From Thalassobium sp. R2A62 (GTDB taxonomy: Bacteria > Pseudomonadota > Alphaproteobacteria > Rhodobacterales > Rhodobacteraceae): a DNA stretch of 64,000 bases. The notes beneath the pieces are model-generated. The model ran no database searches. It was not told where the DNA came from and saw only the letters and a program-made list of their open reading frames with translations. Positions 47,088 to 57,109 of this stretch are shown piece after piece (the first letter of the stretch is position 1; each line of letters starts with the position of its first letter). Location: NCBI RefSeq assembly GCF_000161835.1, contig NZ_GG697169.2, positions 3,268,147 through 3,332,146 on the forward strand, given 5' to 3'. A program made the translations under genes and the position numbers.

Positions 47088-47563
47088 CCGAAGACGCAAA
47101 ATTTGAAGATGGGGCTGAACGGCCTCTCCGCTTGATGGCCGTGGATACCGACGACTTGAATGTCATGTCGGCGTTGATCCAAGATGCTGTTTTTCCTGCG
47201 TCTGAAATGACGTGGGACCGCAAGACAGGTCGCTTTGCGATTTTGTTGAACCGGTTCCGTTGGGAAGACGCGACCTTGGCCGAACGGCGGTCCCGCAATT
47301 TCGAACGGGTTCAGGCCGTGCTGGTGATAGAAGGCGCCCAGAAGGTCGCGACCCAAGGGATCGCGCGCGACGACGAGACAGTGATGTCGTTGTTGTCAGT
47401 CACATGGGACGCAGGTGCAGATGCCGACGGTGCCGTTTTGCTCACGCTGGCCGGCGATGGTGCGATCAAGATCGAGTGCGAAGCGCTCGAAGTGGTCTTG
47501 AAAGACGTCACACGGCCCTATGTCGCACCTTCTCGTAAGGCGCCAACTCATTCGCTAGATTAA
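47084..47563 (+). CDS. DUF2948 family protein
   Basis: A 159-residue soluble protein matching the alphaproteobacterial DUF2948 family in length, the N-terminal [22 protein letters not shown] and the central [13 protein letters not shown] segment. Function unknown. The start lies within the murA stop (ATGA), so it is coupled to murA; the murA-DUF2948-hisD order is common in this group. Confidence 0.85.
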   Translation: MTEDAKFEDGAERPLRLMAVDTDDLNVMSALIQDAVFPASEMTWDRKTGRFAILLNRFRWEDATLAERRSRNFERVQAVLVIEGAQKVATQGIARDDETVMSLLSVTWDAGADADGAVLLTLAGDGAIKIECEALEVVLKDVTRPYVAPSRKAPTHSLD

Positions 47564-47638
47564 CCGCACCCTGTCAAAAGGGTGGTTCAAACCGCCCTTG
47601 TTTGCAGATAGATCAGGGCGGAACCGATAGGATCCGAT

Positions 47639-48943
47639 ATGCCCCAGTTTCTGAATACTGCTGACTCTGACTTTGAAGCGGCCTTTGGCGCGCTGCTCAC
47701 GGCCAAGCGGGAAGACAGCCCAGATGTTGATGACGCCGTCGCAGCCATCATCGCTGATGTGCGCACTCGTGGTGATGCTGCGGTGATTGATCTGACCGCA
47801 AAATTTGACCGCATGGACCTGACGCCGCAGACGCTTGCCTTTTCCAAGGACGAGATCGCAGCGGAATGCGCCAAAGTTTCAAAAGAAGACCGCGAAGCGC
47901 TCGAGCTGGCGGCGGCCCGGATCACGGCCTATCACGAGCGCCAAATGCCGCGCGACGAGACGTGGACCGACGACAGTGGCGCGACACTGGGATGGCGGTG
48001 GACGCCTGTGTCGGCCGCGGGGCTCTATGTGCCAGGTGGATTGGCGAGCTACCCCAGTTCGGTCTTGATGAATGCGATCCCTGCGCAGGTTGCAGGGGTC
48101 AAACGGCTCGCGATTGTGGTGCCAACCCCTGACGGTATCGCAAACCCGCTGGTGCTATTGGCCGCGCAAATCGCAGGTGTCGACGAGATCTACCGCATTG
48201 GCGGCGCCCAAGCGGTGGCCGCTCTGGCCTACGGGACGGACACGATTGCCCCCGTGGACAAGATTACAGGTCCGGGCAATGCCTTTGTCGCGGTTGCCAA
48301 GCGGCGCGTGTTTGGCAAGGTGGGCATCGATATGATCGCTGGCCCGTCCGAGATTTTGGTCATCGCTGACAAGGAAAATGATCCTGATTGGATCGCGCTC
48401 GATCTGCTTAGCCAAGCCGAGCATGACGAGAGCGCACAGTCGGTTTTGATGACTAATGACGCCGCGTTCGGGCGCGCTGTGGCAGACGCCGTTGACAAGC
48501 GGCTCGAAACGCTCGAACGCCGAACAATCGCAGCGGCCAGCTGGCGCGACTTTGGGGCGGTGATCACCGTGCGCGATTTCGACGAGGCGGCGACGCTGTC
48601 GGACCGTATGGCGCCCGAGCATCTCGAACTATGTGTTGGCGACCCCGATGCGCTGTCCCAGAAGATCACTCATGCAGGGGCCATTTTCCTAGGGGGGTTC
48701 ACGCCCGAGGCGATTGGTGACTACATTGGGGGACCAAACCACGTGCTGCCAACAGCGCGGTCGGCGCGGTTCTCTAGCGGGTTGAGCGTGATGGATTTTG
48801 TAAAACGGACAACATTGGCCAAAATGACGCCCGCGTCTTTGGCGGCGATTGGCCCTGCGGCCGAACGTTTGGCCCAGTCAGAGAGCCTTGAGGCGCACGG
48901 TCTAAGTGTGCGCGCGCGGCTTGACCGTTTGAACGAGGGTTAG
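47639..48943 (+). CDS. hisD: Histidinol dehydrogenase
   Basis: Last enzyme of histidine synthesis, oxidising L-histidinol to L-histidine with two NAD. The 434-residue protein has the family segments YVPGGLASYPSSVLMNAIPA, IYRIGGAQAVAALAYGT, KITGPGNAFVAVAKR, and the zinc/catalytic region AGPSEILVIAD and QAEHDESAQS. The start has GATAGGATC upstream. The next gene follows after two bases. Confidence 0.96.
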   Translation: MPQFLNTADSDFEAAFGALLTAKREDSPDVDDAVAAIIADVRTRGDAAVIDLTAKFDRMDLTPQTLAFSKDEIAAECAKVSKEDREALELAAARITAYHERQMPRDETWTDDSGATLGWRWTPVSAAGLYVPGGLASYPSSVLMNAIPAQVAGVKRLAIVVPTPDGIANPLVLLAAQIAGVDEIYRIGGAQAVAALAYGTDTIAPVDKITGPGNAFVAVAKRRVFGKVGIDMIAGPSEILVIADKENDPDWIALDLLSQAEHDESAQSVLMTNDAAFGRAVADAVDKRLETLERRTIAAASWRDFGAVITVRDFDEAATLSDRMAPEHLELCVGDPDALSQKITHAGAIFLGGFTPEAIGDYIGGPNHVLPTARSARFSSGLSVMDFVKRTTLAKMTPASLAAIGPAAERLAQSESLEAHGLSVRARLDRLNEG

Positions 48944-48945
48944 GA

Positions 48946-49425
48946 ATGAGCCGAATTATTCACATAGATCTGGATGATCGCAATTTGCCGCCGCCCACGC
49001 CTGAAATCGATCAAGAGCGCAAGGTGGCGATGTTTGATCTGCTCGAAGACAATAGCTTTGCGCTGCCAGCACGTGACGGACGCGCGGTCCTTGATGGCCC
49101 GTACCGTCTAGGGCTTGCCATTCGGGAAAAGCGGTTGGTGTTTGATATCGCGACTGAGGCTGAACAGGCCGCTGGCGAATTTCATTTGTCGCTGGGCCCA
49201 TTTCGTCAGGTGGTCAAAGACTACTTTCAGATTTGCGAGAGCTATTTTGATGCTGTCAAAACATTGCCTGCGGGCCAGATCGAAACGATCGATATGGCGC
49301 GTCGCGGAATTCACAACGAAGGTGCACGGGTGCTGCAAGAGCGTCTAGAGGGCAAGGCCGAGGTCGACATCGACACGGCGCGCCGGCTCTTTACGCTGAT
49401 CTGCGTCCTGCATTTCGGAGGCTGA
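48946..49425 (+). CDS. UPF0262 family protein
   Basis: A 159-residue soluble protein of the UPF0262 family, recognised from RIIHIDLDDRNLPPPTPEI at the start, the PFRQVVKDYFQICESYFDA helix, and GIHNEGARVLQERL near the end. Role unknown. It sits between hisD and a small phosphatase gene with two- and seven-base gaps, the usual setting in this group. Confidence 0.88.
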   Translation: MSRIIHIDLDDRNLPPPTPEIDQERKVAMFDLLEDNSFALPARDGRAVLDGPYRLGLAIREKRLVFDIATEAEQAAGEFHLSLGPFRQVVKDYFQICESYFDAVKTLPAGQIETIDMARRGIHNEGARVLQERLEGKAEVDIDTARRLFTLICVLHFGG

Positions 49426-49432
49426 GCACAGG

Positions 49433-49903
49433 ATGGAGGAAAGCACTGTCATCCAGCCGCTGCCTCAGTCTGTGCTGTTTTGCTGTGACCACAATGCTGT
49501 CCGATCGCCCATGGCCGAAGGGATCATGAAGCAGCTCTATGGAACTGGGTGCTACATTCAGTCCGTAGGTGTCAAAAATGATCTTGAGATCGACGGCTTT
49601 GCGATTTCTGTCTGCGCCGAGCTCGGGGTCGAACTGTCGCGCCATCGTTCGCGATCCTTTGATGAGATGGAGAATTGGGGCGATGACCTATCGTCCTTTG
49701 ATCTGGTTCTGGCGTTGTCGCCGGCCAGCCAGCGCAGAGCGCTGGATTTGACGCGGTTCTTTCATCTCGAGGTGGAATACTGGCCCATTCTGGATCCGAC
49801 GGGATTGGGCGAGGGCCGCGAAGACCGATTGGTGTCGTACCGTCAAAGCCGTGACCAAATCCGCGAGCGTTTGATTGCGCGTTGGGGACCGGCCACCGTC
49901 TAG
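49433..49903 (+). CDS. Low-molecular-weight protein-tyrosine phosphatase family
   Basis: A 156-residue enzyme with the CX5R phosphate loop CDHNAVRSP (nucleophile Cys18, Arg24) and a later acidic ILDPTG loop that should supply the general acid. The family includes protein-tyrosine phosphatases and arsenate reductases; the loop with DHNA in place of GNIC is typical of the subgroup found next to UPF0262 genes. It is likely a phosphatase; substrate unknown. Confidence 0.85.
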   Translation: MEESTVIQPLPQSVLFCCDHNAVRSPMAEGIMKQLYGTGCYIQSVGVKNDLEIDGFAISVCAELGVELSRHRSRSFDEMENWGDDLSSFDLVLALSPASQRRALDLTRFFHLEVEYWPILDPTGLGEGREDRLVSYRQSRDQIRERLIARWGPATV

Positions 49904-50086
49904 CAAGGTCGTGCCTCTGGCAGGTAGGCCAAAAGGACGCCGTGCCCCTGGGTCTTGTGTGCCTCTCGGACCAGAGTTTATCCGAACAAAGACGCGACAA
50001 CGACGATTAACCCTTGAAAACCCGCGTGTTCGGGCGCATTTAGTGCTCTGTTCGCATTTGGGCGGACGGATAAGTATGGAGATACC

Positions 50087-50305
50087 ATGGCCAAGGAAGA
50101 ACTGCTCGAATTTCCCGGCGTCGTGAAGGAACTCCTGCCTAATGCGACATTTCGGGTCGAGCTGGAAAACGGCCATGAGATCATCGCACATACGGCAGGC
50201 AAGATGCGCAAAAACCGCATCCGTGTTCTGGCTGGCGACAAAGTACAGGTCGAGATGACCCCTTACGATTTGACCAAGGGTCGGATCAATTACCGCTTTA
50301 AATAA
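50087..50305 (+). CDS. infA: Translation initiation factor IF-1
   Basis: A 72-residue S1/OB-fold protein, exactly the family length, beginning [19 protein letters not shown] and ending RINYRFK. It binds the 30S A site during initiation. A 183-base gap upstream probably contains its own promoter. It is followed by maf, 39 bases on. Confidence 0.97.
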   Translation: MAKEELLEFPGVVKELLPNATFRVELENGHEIIAHTAGKMRKNRIRVLAGDKVQVEMTPYDLTKGRINYRFK

Positions 50306-50344
50306 CGTGCGGTGTCGGTTTGTACAGCATTTAGGGCTGTGCAA

Positions 50345-50932
50345 ATGACCGATGCCCCGACGCTTGTTCTAGGCTCTGGCTCGCCGCGGCGGTTAGAGCT
50401 GCTCGCGCAGATTGGCGTTGTCCCTTCGGACGTGCGGCCCCCCGATATTGATGAAACACCCCTAGCTGGCGAAAAGCCTCGACCTTATTGTGCGCGTATG
50501 GCGCGGGAAAAGGCGGCGGCTGTCACGCTGGGCGCTGGTGAGGTTGTCCTATGCGCCGACACCACTGTCGCGCTGGGCCGCCGTATTTTTGGCAAGCCTG
50601 TGGATGCTGGCGAAGCCGCATCGTTTCTGACGGCTCTCGGCGGGCGTCGTCATCGGGTCATCACTGCTGTGGCGGTCCGGTCCGGCGAACAGCTGTGGGA
50701 ACGGGTGGTTGAGACTGCCGTTCGAATGAAGCGCCTGTCGGACGACGAGATGAACGCCTATCTCGCCATTAATGACTGGCAGGGCAAGGCAGGGGGCTAT
50801 GCGATCCAAGGACCGGCGGGGGCCTTTATCCCGTGGATCAACGGATCGTTCACTGGCGTCGTAGGTTTGCCGCTGGCCGAAGCCGCAGCGTTGCTAAGAA
50901 CGGCCGGTGTGCCCGTTTTCGAGGGAATTTGA
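50345..50932 (+). CDS. maf: Maf-family nucleotide pyrophosphatase
   Basis: A 195-residue house-cleaning pyrophosphatase that hydrolyses dTTP/UTP or modified nucleotides and can affect septum formation. Family motifs: [11 protein letters not shown] (residues 9-19), the [14 protein letters not shown] segment holding the catalytic Asp, and [13 protein letters not shown] near the end. The ATG at 50345 fits the family start; an in-frame GTG at 50312 adds 11 unlikely residues. Its stop shares one base with the next start. Confidence 0.93.
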   Translation: MTDAPTLVLGSGSPRRLELLAQIGVVPSDVRPPDIDETPLAGEKPRPYCARMAREKAAAVTLGAGEVVLCADTTVALGRRIFGKPVDAGEAASFLTALGGRRHRVITAVAVRSGEQLWERVVETAVRMKRLSDDEMNAYLAINDWQGKAGGYAIQGPAGAFIPWINGSFTGVVGLPLAEAAALLRTAGVPVFEGI

Positions 50933-51966
50933 TGAACAAGACGACGATCATTTTGGACCATATTGACGGTGTCGAAGCTGCCGCACGCATGGTCGAAGGT
51001 AAGCTAGACGATATTCTGATCGACGGCGGTGATGTTCCGCGCCCTGGCACAATCTTTCGTGCGATCTGTGATCGTCCGCTCAAAGGGCAGGGCGGTATGA
51101 TGGTGCGCCTGCCTGATGGCGACACAGGGTTTCTGCGGGCCGCCAAGGGATTGGCACCGGGCCAACCTATTCTCGTTCAAGTGACCGGCTATGCGGATGA
51201 GGGCAAAGCAGTGCCTGTCACGCATAAGGTATTGTTCAAGAGCCGTTACGCGATCGTAACCCCCGGTGCGCCGGGTGTGAACGTCAGCCGGTCGATCCGT
51301 GATGATGACGCACGCGATACATTGCTCGCGGTTGCACACAGTGTTTTTGACGGCGATCACGGTCTGATCCTGAGATCGTCCTGCGACGGTGCCGATGCCG
51401 AAGAAATCGCCGAAGACATCGAAGCTATGCTGGCGATTGCTGACCATGTGATCGCCCAAGCCGAAGGTCCAAACGCAGAGATGCTGAATGAGGGTGATGG
51501 TCCCCATGTAACAGCATGGCGCGAATGGACCGACCAGTCGGATGTAATGACCGATGCTGGCGGGTTCGAGAGCCACGGCGTGCTGGATCAACTGCCTGCG
51601 TTTTTTGACCCCAAGGTGCGCTTGACCTCTGGTGATATGTATATCGAACCGACCCGCGCCCTGATTGCGGTGGACGTCAATACAGGCGGGGACACGTCCG
51701 TTGCAGCTGGTCTCAAAGTGAACATGTCTGTCGCACGCGCATTGCCGCGTCAGTTGCGTTTGCGCGGCCTTGGCGGGCAGATCACGCTGGATCTGGCCCC
51801 GATGACCAAGAATGACCGTAAGCAGTTTGAAACCACACTTCGGGCTGCGTTTCGAGCGGACCGGATCGAGACTGCATTGGTCGGTTGGACACCGCTTGGA
51901 CACTACGAACTACAGCGCAAACGAGAGCGGCTGCCGCTTAGTGATCTCGTCTCTGAGGATCTGTAA
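50932..51966 (+). CDS. Ribonuclease E/G family endonuclease, short form
   Basis: A 344-residue relative of RNase G and RNase E that should cut AU-rich single-stranded RNA. The catalytic segment is visible as AVDVNTGGDTS with the first metal-binding Asp, and GQITLDLAPMTKNDRK in place of the second. It is shorter than RNase G (about 490) and lacks the C-terminal zinc-link region. Such short forms between maf and yacG are regular in this bacterial group. It overlaps both neighbours by one base. Confidence 0.88.
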   Translation: MNKTTIILDHIDGVEAAARMVEGKLDDILIDGGDVPRPGTIFRAICDRPLKGQGGMMVRLPDGDTGFLRAAKGLAPGQPILVQVTGYADEGKAVPVTHKVLFKSRYAIVTPGAPGVNVSRSIRDDDARDTLLAVAHSVFDGDHGLILRSSCDGADAEEIAEDIEAMLAIADHVIAQAEGPNAEMLNEGDGPHVTAWREWTDQSDVMTDAGGFESHGVLDQLPAFFDPKVRLTSGDMYIEPTRALIAVDVNTGGDTSVAAGLKVNMSVARALPRQLRLRGLGGQITLDLAPMTKNDRKQFETTLRAAFRADRIETALVGWTPLGHYELQRKRERLPLSDLVSEDL

Positions 51967-52136
51967 TGGCCTGTCCAATGTGCGAAAAAGAGACCGTTGC
52001 GACCTATCGCCCGTTCTGTTCAAAACGCTGTGCAGATTTGGATTTGGCCAAGTGGTTTAATGGTACTTATGCGGTCGCATCGAACGATCCTGATGATGAA
52101 GTTCCGCCACAGGCTGATGATACGAAACCTCATTGA
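51966..52136 (+). CDS. yacG: YacG-type zinc-binding DNA gyrase inhibitor
   Basis: A 56-residue protein with the zinc knuckle of four Cys (CPMC near the start and CSKRC), followed by ADLDLAKWFNGTYAV, the conserved C-terminal helix region of YacG. YacG binds zinc and, in E. coli, inhibits gyrase. The start shares one base with the RNase stop (TAATG). Last gene of the infA-maf-RNase-yacG unit. Confidence 0.9.
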   Translation: MACPMCEKETVATYRPFCSKRCADLDLAKWFNGTYAVASNDPDDEVPPQADDTKPH

Positions 52137-52227
52137 CTGATTTGTCCAAATTCTCTCTGGACAGCCCCGTGACAACGGCCTAGAACGCCCGCACCCAAGC
52201 AGTGATCTTATGGTCGCCGCATCCCGT

Positions 52228-52302
52228 GCCCGGGTAGCTCAGGGGTAGAGCAGTGGATTGAAAATCCTCGTGTCGGTGGTTCGATTCCGCCCCTGGGCAC
52301 CA
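52228..52302 (+). tRNA. tRNA-Phe (anticodon GAA)
   Basis: Complete cloverleaf: acceptor GCCCGGG with CCTGGGC (one G-U pair), D arm GCTCAGGGGTAGAGC, anticodon loop TTGAAAA with anticodon GAA, T arm GGTGG-TTCGATT-CCGCC, discriminator A and encoded CCA. The start of an integrase gene lies about 100 bases downstream, so its 3' end is a likely attachment site. Confidence 0.96.
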
Positions 52303-52400
52303 CTTTTTCAAAGAAAACGAGCATTTCTGATTTTCGCACTGTGCCGCTGCTGCAAGTTGTGCAATTATTTAGGCTACCAATTGGCTACTAATGATGAAGC

Positions 52401-52447
52401 ATGCAGACGAAGATCACCCAGAGGACGTTGGCCCAGCTAGACCCAAC
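52401..52447 (+). pseudogene. Integrase gene stub downstream of tRNA-Phe
   Basis: An ATG at 52401 reads MQTKITQRTLAQL, close to the usual N-terminus of tRNA-targeting tyrosine integrases (such as KITKRTVDAL). The frame is lost where the truncated insertion sequence begins near 52447. The distance from the tRNA 3' end and the direction are what is expected of such integrases. Only 15 codons remain, so the call rests on position plus a short match. Confidence 0.4.
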
Positions 52448-53214
52448 AGGATGCGGTTCTTCAAGGTTTGATGCCAGCGTTCAATCTTGCCTTGGGTCTG
52501 TGGATGATACGGTGCCCCGCGAGAGTGCTTCATGCCTTTGTCTTGCAACCATGCCGCCAGTTCACCAGAGACGTAGCTGGACCCGTTGTCACTAAGTAAA
52601 CGTGGTTTGTGGACGACGTGAACCTGATCGCAACCGGATGCTTCCAAAGCCAAGTCCAGCGTGTCCGTCACGTCTTGGGTTCTCATGTTTGTGCAGAGCT
52701 TCCAGGAGACGATATAGCGGCTGTAATCGTCAAGGACCGTACTGAGATAGAACCAGCCCCATCCCAGAACTTTGATGTAGGTAAAGTCTGTCTGCCAGAG
52801 CTGATTGACCGCTGTGGTTTTGTCTTTGAACTCGCTGACCGCTTTGATGACAATGAAAGCTGGGCTGGTGATCAGATCATGTGCCTTGAGGATCCGATAC
52901 GTCGAAGCCTCTGATACAAAGTAACTTTCCTTGTCAGTGAAGGTCACCGCCAGTTCTCGCGGTGACAATTCCGTCTCCTTCAACGCCAGTTTGATCACCT
53001 TGCGGCGCACTGCGTCGGGAATGCGGTTCCAGACGTGCCTTGGCTTAGGAGATTGGTCCTGCAAACCAGCTTCACCACGCTGCAGATACCGATTATACCA
53101 GCGGTAGAATGTGGTGCGGGGAATGCCGAGCTTGGCCAGTGTCAGACGCGCCGACATATGCGAACTTTCGACCAGCCTGATGATCTCTAGCTTCTCAGAT
53201 GCAGGGTATCTCAT
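52414..53214 (-). pseudogene. IS3-family transposase OrfB, 3' truncated
   Basis: DDE-type integrase-core transposase starting MRYPASEKLEIIRLVE at 53214. A helix-turn-helix region is followed by the catalytic core with QLWQTDFTYIKV (first Asp), LLSDNGSSYVS (second Asp) and GKIERWHQ (Glu). After NRILL the reading passes into flanking DNA for a few codons to a stop at 52414, so the C-terminal end is lost. Possibly still folded, but the element cannot move by itself. Confidence 0.85.
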
Positions 53215-53700
53215 TCGAGGCCGCCCCCATCGCCTGTCATGCTTTTTTGAGAAGACGCAGTTCAAGCGTCTGTTCCGCGACAACTTCCTTGAGATCCTTC
53301 GCTTCACGCCGCAGTTCCCTTACTTCGTCACTGTTTGCGGCGCGCGCGGTGTCCCCAGCCAGACGCTTCTTCCCGGCTTCCATGAAGTCCTTCGACCACT
53401 TGTAGTAGATGCCCTGCGATATGCCCTCACGACGGCAGAGCTCAGCAATGCTGTCCTCGCCACGCAGCCCATCCAACACGATCCTGATCTTCTCTTCAGA
53501 TGAATAGTGTTTGCGCCCCTCTCATCGAAACAGCGTTTCGACTGCCGGGCAGTGGTCGGCGCGCTTGATGTCTTTGACGATCTTCTCGCCAGGGCTCTTC
53601 GTTGTCTTTCTCATCGTCCACTCCTCGGTGGTTACGATGAGCAACAAACCCTCTCTTAGCAAATGACCCTATTTGGTCCCATAAGTGCTGACGTCAGACA
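52448..53700 (-). mobile_element. Truncated IS3-family insertion sequence
   Basis: The transposase genes read on the minus strand. The upstream terminus is the TGTCTGACGTCAGC end at 53687-53700. The other terminus is missing: orfB breaks off after NRILL at about 52448, where the sequence switches to the integrase stub, so roughly the last quarter of orfB and one inverted repeat are deleted. No target duplication can be found. A near copy of the surviving end lies at 41031-41052. Confidence 0.8.
53237..53614 (-). pseudogene. IS3-family OrfA with in-frame stop
   Basis: From an ATG at 53614 the frame reads MRKTTKSPGEKIVKDIKRA, then a short unusual segment and TGA at 53522-53524. The same frame continues as the helix-turn-helix and leucine-zipper part (LDGLRGEDSIAELCRREGIS to LELRLLKKA) ending at 53237. 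The extra segment before the stop (about 36 bases) is absent from the OrfA sequences I recall, suggesting a small insertion that killed the gene. Confidence 0.75.
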
Positions 53701-53709
53701 GGGGTGAAA

Positions 53710-53729
53710 ACCTTATCCGCGGATAAGGT
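53710..53729. promoter_or_regulatory. Perfect 20-base palindrome upstream of the polysaccharide genes
   Basis: A perfect dyad with arms ACCTTATCCG and no spacer, ten bases outside the IS end and about 170 bases before the first glycosyltransferase gene. It may be an operator for the locus. A cruciform formed at an old insertion junction is the other explanation. Confidence 0.5.
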
Positions 53730-53901
53730 CGCGCCGTTTTTGGCCTGATTGCTAAGAAAATTTTTATCAATTACTTAGTCGATTTGGTCGGGGCCAATCG
53801 GGCTTGCGGGCGACATCGCGCCTTTTTCCCCGTGGTGATCCAATGTCAAACGGTCTAGTCGTTGTTTTGTTGGCAAAGTGAAACAACCGAGAGCCCAAGG
53901 T

Positions 53902-54906
53902 ATGACCAAAGTAGACGCGCAAACCAAACCCGCACGGCGTCTGGTGGCTGTGGTCGTGACCTGTAACCGGTTGGAAAAGTTGCAGGCTACGATTGAACGG
54001 TTGTGTGGGTCGCAGGCCGATGCCCTTGCCGCCATCGTCGTGGTGGACAACGCCTCTACGGATGGCACGCAAGACTGGCTGACGGCCCAAACAGACCCGC
54101 GCCTTGATGTTATCCTAAGCTGCGAGAACACGGGCGGGGCAGGGGGCTTTGCGATGGGGATGGGCCGCGCGCTTCAGGCGCATGACCCGGACTGGTTGGT
54201 CGTTATGGACGACGACGGACGACCCGACATCGGCGCGCTGGACGTCTTTCACAGCCTTGATCCGGAGGAGCAAAACTGGGACGCACTTGCCGCTGCGGTT
54301 TATTATCCTGACGGTGCGATTTGTGACATGAACCGACCCAGCCGGAACCCATTCTGGCACAAGGGGGTCTTTGTGCGCACTGTGCTGTGTCTGGGGCGGC
54401 GCGACGGTTTTCATATCTGGCCGGATCAGTACCAGTCAAGCGATCCGTCCGAGATCGATATCACGTCTTTTGTCGGCTTCTTTGTGTCCGCACAGGCCGC
54501 GCGTGAGGTTGCGTTGCCCGATCCTGATTTGTTTATCTACGGGGATGACGGGTTGTATTCACTGGGCTTGTCCAAGCGGGGATACCGGCTGGTATTTCAT
54601 CCTGCTGTCCGGTTTGAACATGACTGTTCTACGTTTTCGGCGGGGACGGCGCGTGTGTTTACCCCGTTGTGGAAAGCCTATTATTACCATCGCAACCTGT
54701 TGATCCTATACCGTCAGGCGACGGGCTGGGCGTTCTGGCCGCTTATGGTTTTGATCCTCCCCAAGTGGATTTTGCGGGGGCGGTTTGCCACAGGTCAAAG
54801 ACGGGCCTATTTTCGCTTTCTGTCCCGCGCCGTGCGTGACGGTCTCAGGAATGATCGCAGTCTCAAATTGTCACAGGTCAAAACGCTGAGCGACGAGGGC
54901 GGCTAG
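53902..54906 (+). CDS. Galactofuranosyltransferase-like family 2 glycosyltransferase
   Basis: A 334-residue GT-A enzyme. Motifs in order: AVVVTCNRLEKL (residues 11-22), VVVDNASTDGT, ENTGGAGGFAMGMGRAL, and the metal-binding WLVVMDDDGRPD, then a core ending with FTPLWKAYYYHRN and a membrane-near hydrophobic tail. The NTGGAGGF and DDD features resemble GlfT-type galactofuranosyl- and related rhamnosyltransferases; a UDP-galactopyranose mutase gene nearby makes galactofuranose the likely sugar. The ATG at 53902 has AAGG upstream; a GTG at 53878 is possible. Confidence 0.82.
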   Translation: MTKVDAQTKPARRLVAVVVTCNRLEKLQATIERLCGSQADALAAIVVVDNASTDGTQDWLTAQTDPRLDVILSCENTGGAGGFAMGMGRALQAHDPDWLVVMDDDGRPDIGALDVFHSLDPEEQNWDALAAAVYYPDGAICDMNRPSRNPFWHKGVFVRTVLCLGRRDGFHIWPDQYQSSDPSEIDITSFVGFFVSAQAAREVALPDPDLFIYGDDGLYSLGLSKRGYRLVFHPAVRFEHDCSTFSAGTARVFTPLWKAYYYHRNLLILYRQATGWAFWPLMVLILPKWILRGRFATGQRRAYFRFLSRAVRDGLRNDRSLKLSQVKTLSDEGG

Positions 54907-54994
54907 CTGCGGGGTCGTTCTGTTGCGTCTGAGGAGCTGGCATGACAGGTATCTGACGATCTATTTGACCACTCAGTAATTGATCGGGGAATCT

Positions 54995-55912
54995 ATGACA
55001 GTTGATGTGCTGTATATTGCGGGGGCCGGGCGATCCGGGTCGACGTTTTTGTCGTTGCTGTTGTCCCAACACGCGCAGACGCACAATGTTGGCCAGATGC
55101 GCGACCTTGCTGATGCCTATGCGAAATCATCGCCCTGTAGTTGCGGCAGGTCCGTGCTAGACTGTGCATTCTGGGGTGCTGTCGTCGACGATTTGATTGC
55201 AACGCATGACAGTGATGTGGTTGAGGCGCTTTCGATTGGCATGGCCGAGTTCGCAAAAGCGGCTGCACACGACACCAACTGGGGCGATGCGCGCGTTCGC
55301 GCAAGGCTGTCGCGCGAACATGACATCTTTCTGGGTCTGTTCGGCGACCTTTACGGGGCAGCCGCGCAGCAGGCGGGGGGGCGGATGTTGATCGACAGTT
55401 CCAAGTCCGTCGATCTTGCACTTGCGCTTCATCTGGCCCCGACTGTGAACCTGCGTATTTTGAATCTGGTGCGTGACCCGCGTGCGGTTGCTGTCAGCTG
55501 GTCAAAAGTCCTGAAGCGGCACATGGTGTTGCGTCGCCGGACACGCAACTGGGCAGGGCGTCAACGTCGTGTCGCCATCCTGCAAGGGCTTGCGCCCGAA
55601 CGCTTTATGCGGATGCGCTACGAGGACTTTACGGCGTCCGCGAAGACCTGGGTGGCGGACATTCAAAAGTGGGCGGGTCTAAAGGAAGATGTGTCGTTCT
55701 TCACTGGGCCCAATGATGCAGACACAAGCTGGAATCGCGCGCATCTTTTCCCGCCTGCAAATGCGACAGTGTTGAAGCAACGACGCGAACAGATACACAT
55801 CGCGCCAGCCACAAGCTGGCAGAAGGCCGAATATTCAGAGCTGCGTGAGATGGCCGTAGAAGAGACTTTTCCATTTGCCAAAAGTCTTGGTTACGACATC
55901 GGCAGATTTTAG
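54995..55912 (+). CDS. Sulfotransferase-family protein
   Basis: A 305-residue protein with the PAPS-binding P-loop GAGRSGSTFLSLLLSQ (residues 9-24) and the 3'-phosphate loop LNLVRDPRAVAVSW in the middle, the two marks of sulfotransferases. It carries an extra pair of Cys segments (CSCGRSVLDC), common in bacterial forms of this family. Likely adds sulfate to the surface polysaccharide made by the surrounding genes, in the cytoplasm before export. The TTG at 54980 is rejected; ATG at 54995 has GGGGAA upstream. Confidence 0.83.
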   Translation: MTVDVLYIAGAGRSGSTFLSLLLSQHAQTHNVGQMRDLADAYAKSSPCSCGRSVLDCAFWGAVVDDLIATHDSDVVEALSIGMAEFAKAAAHDTNWGDARVRARLSREHDIFLGLFGDLYGAAAQQAGGRMLIDSSKSVDLALALHLAPTVNLRILNLVRDPRAVAVSWSKVLKRHMVLRRRTRNWAGRQRRVAILQGLAPERFMRMRYEDFTASAKTWVADIQKWAGLKEDVSFFTGPNDADTSWNRAHLFPPANATVLKQRREQIHIAPATSWQKAEYSELREMAVEETFPFAKSLGYDIGRF

Positions 55913-55916
55913 GTAA

Positions 55917-57101
<1,185 letters not shown>

Positions 57102-57109
57102 AGGCCTGT

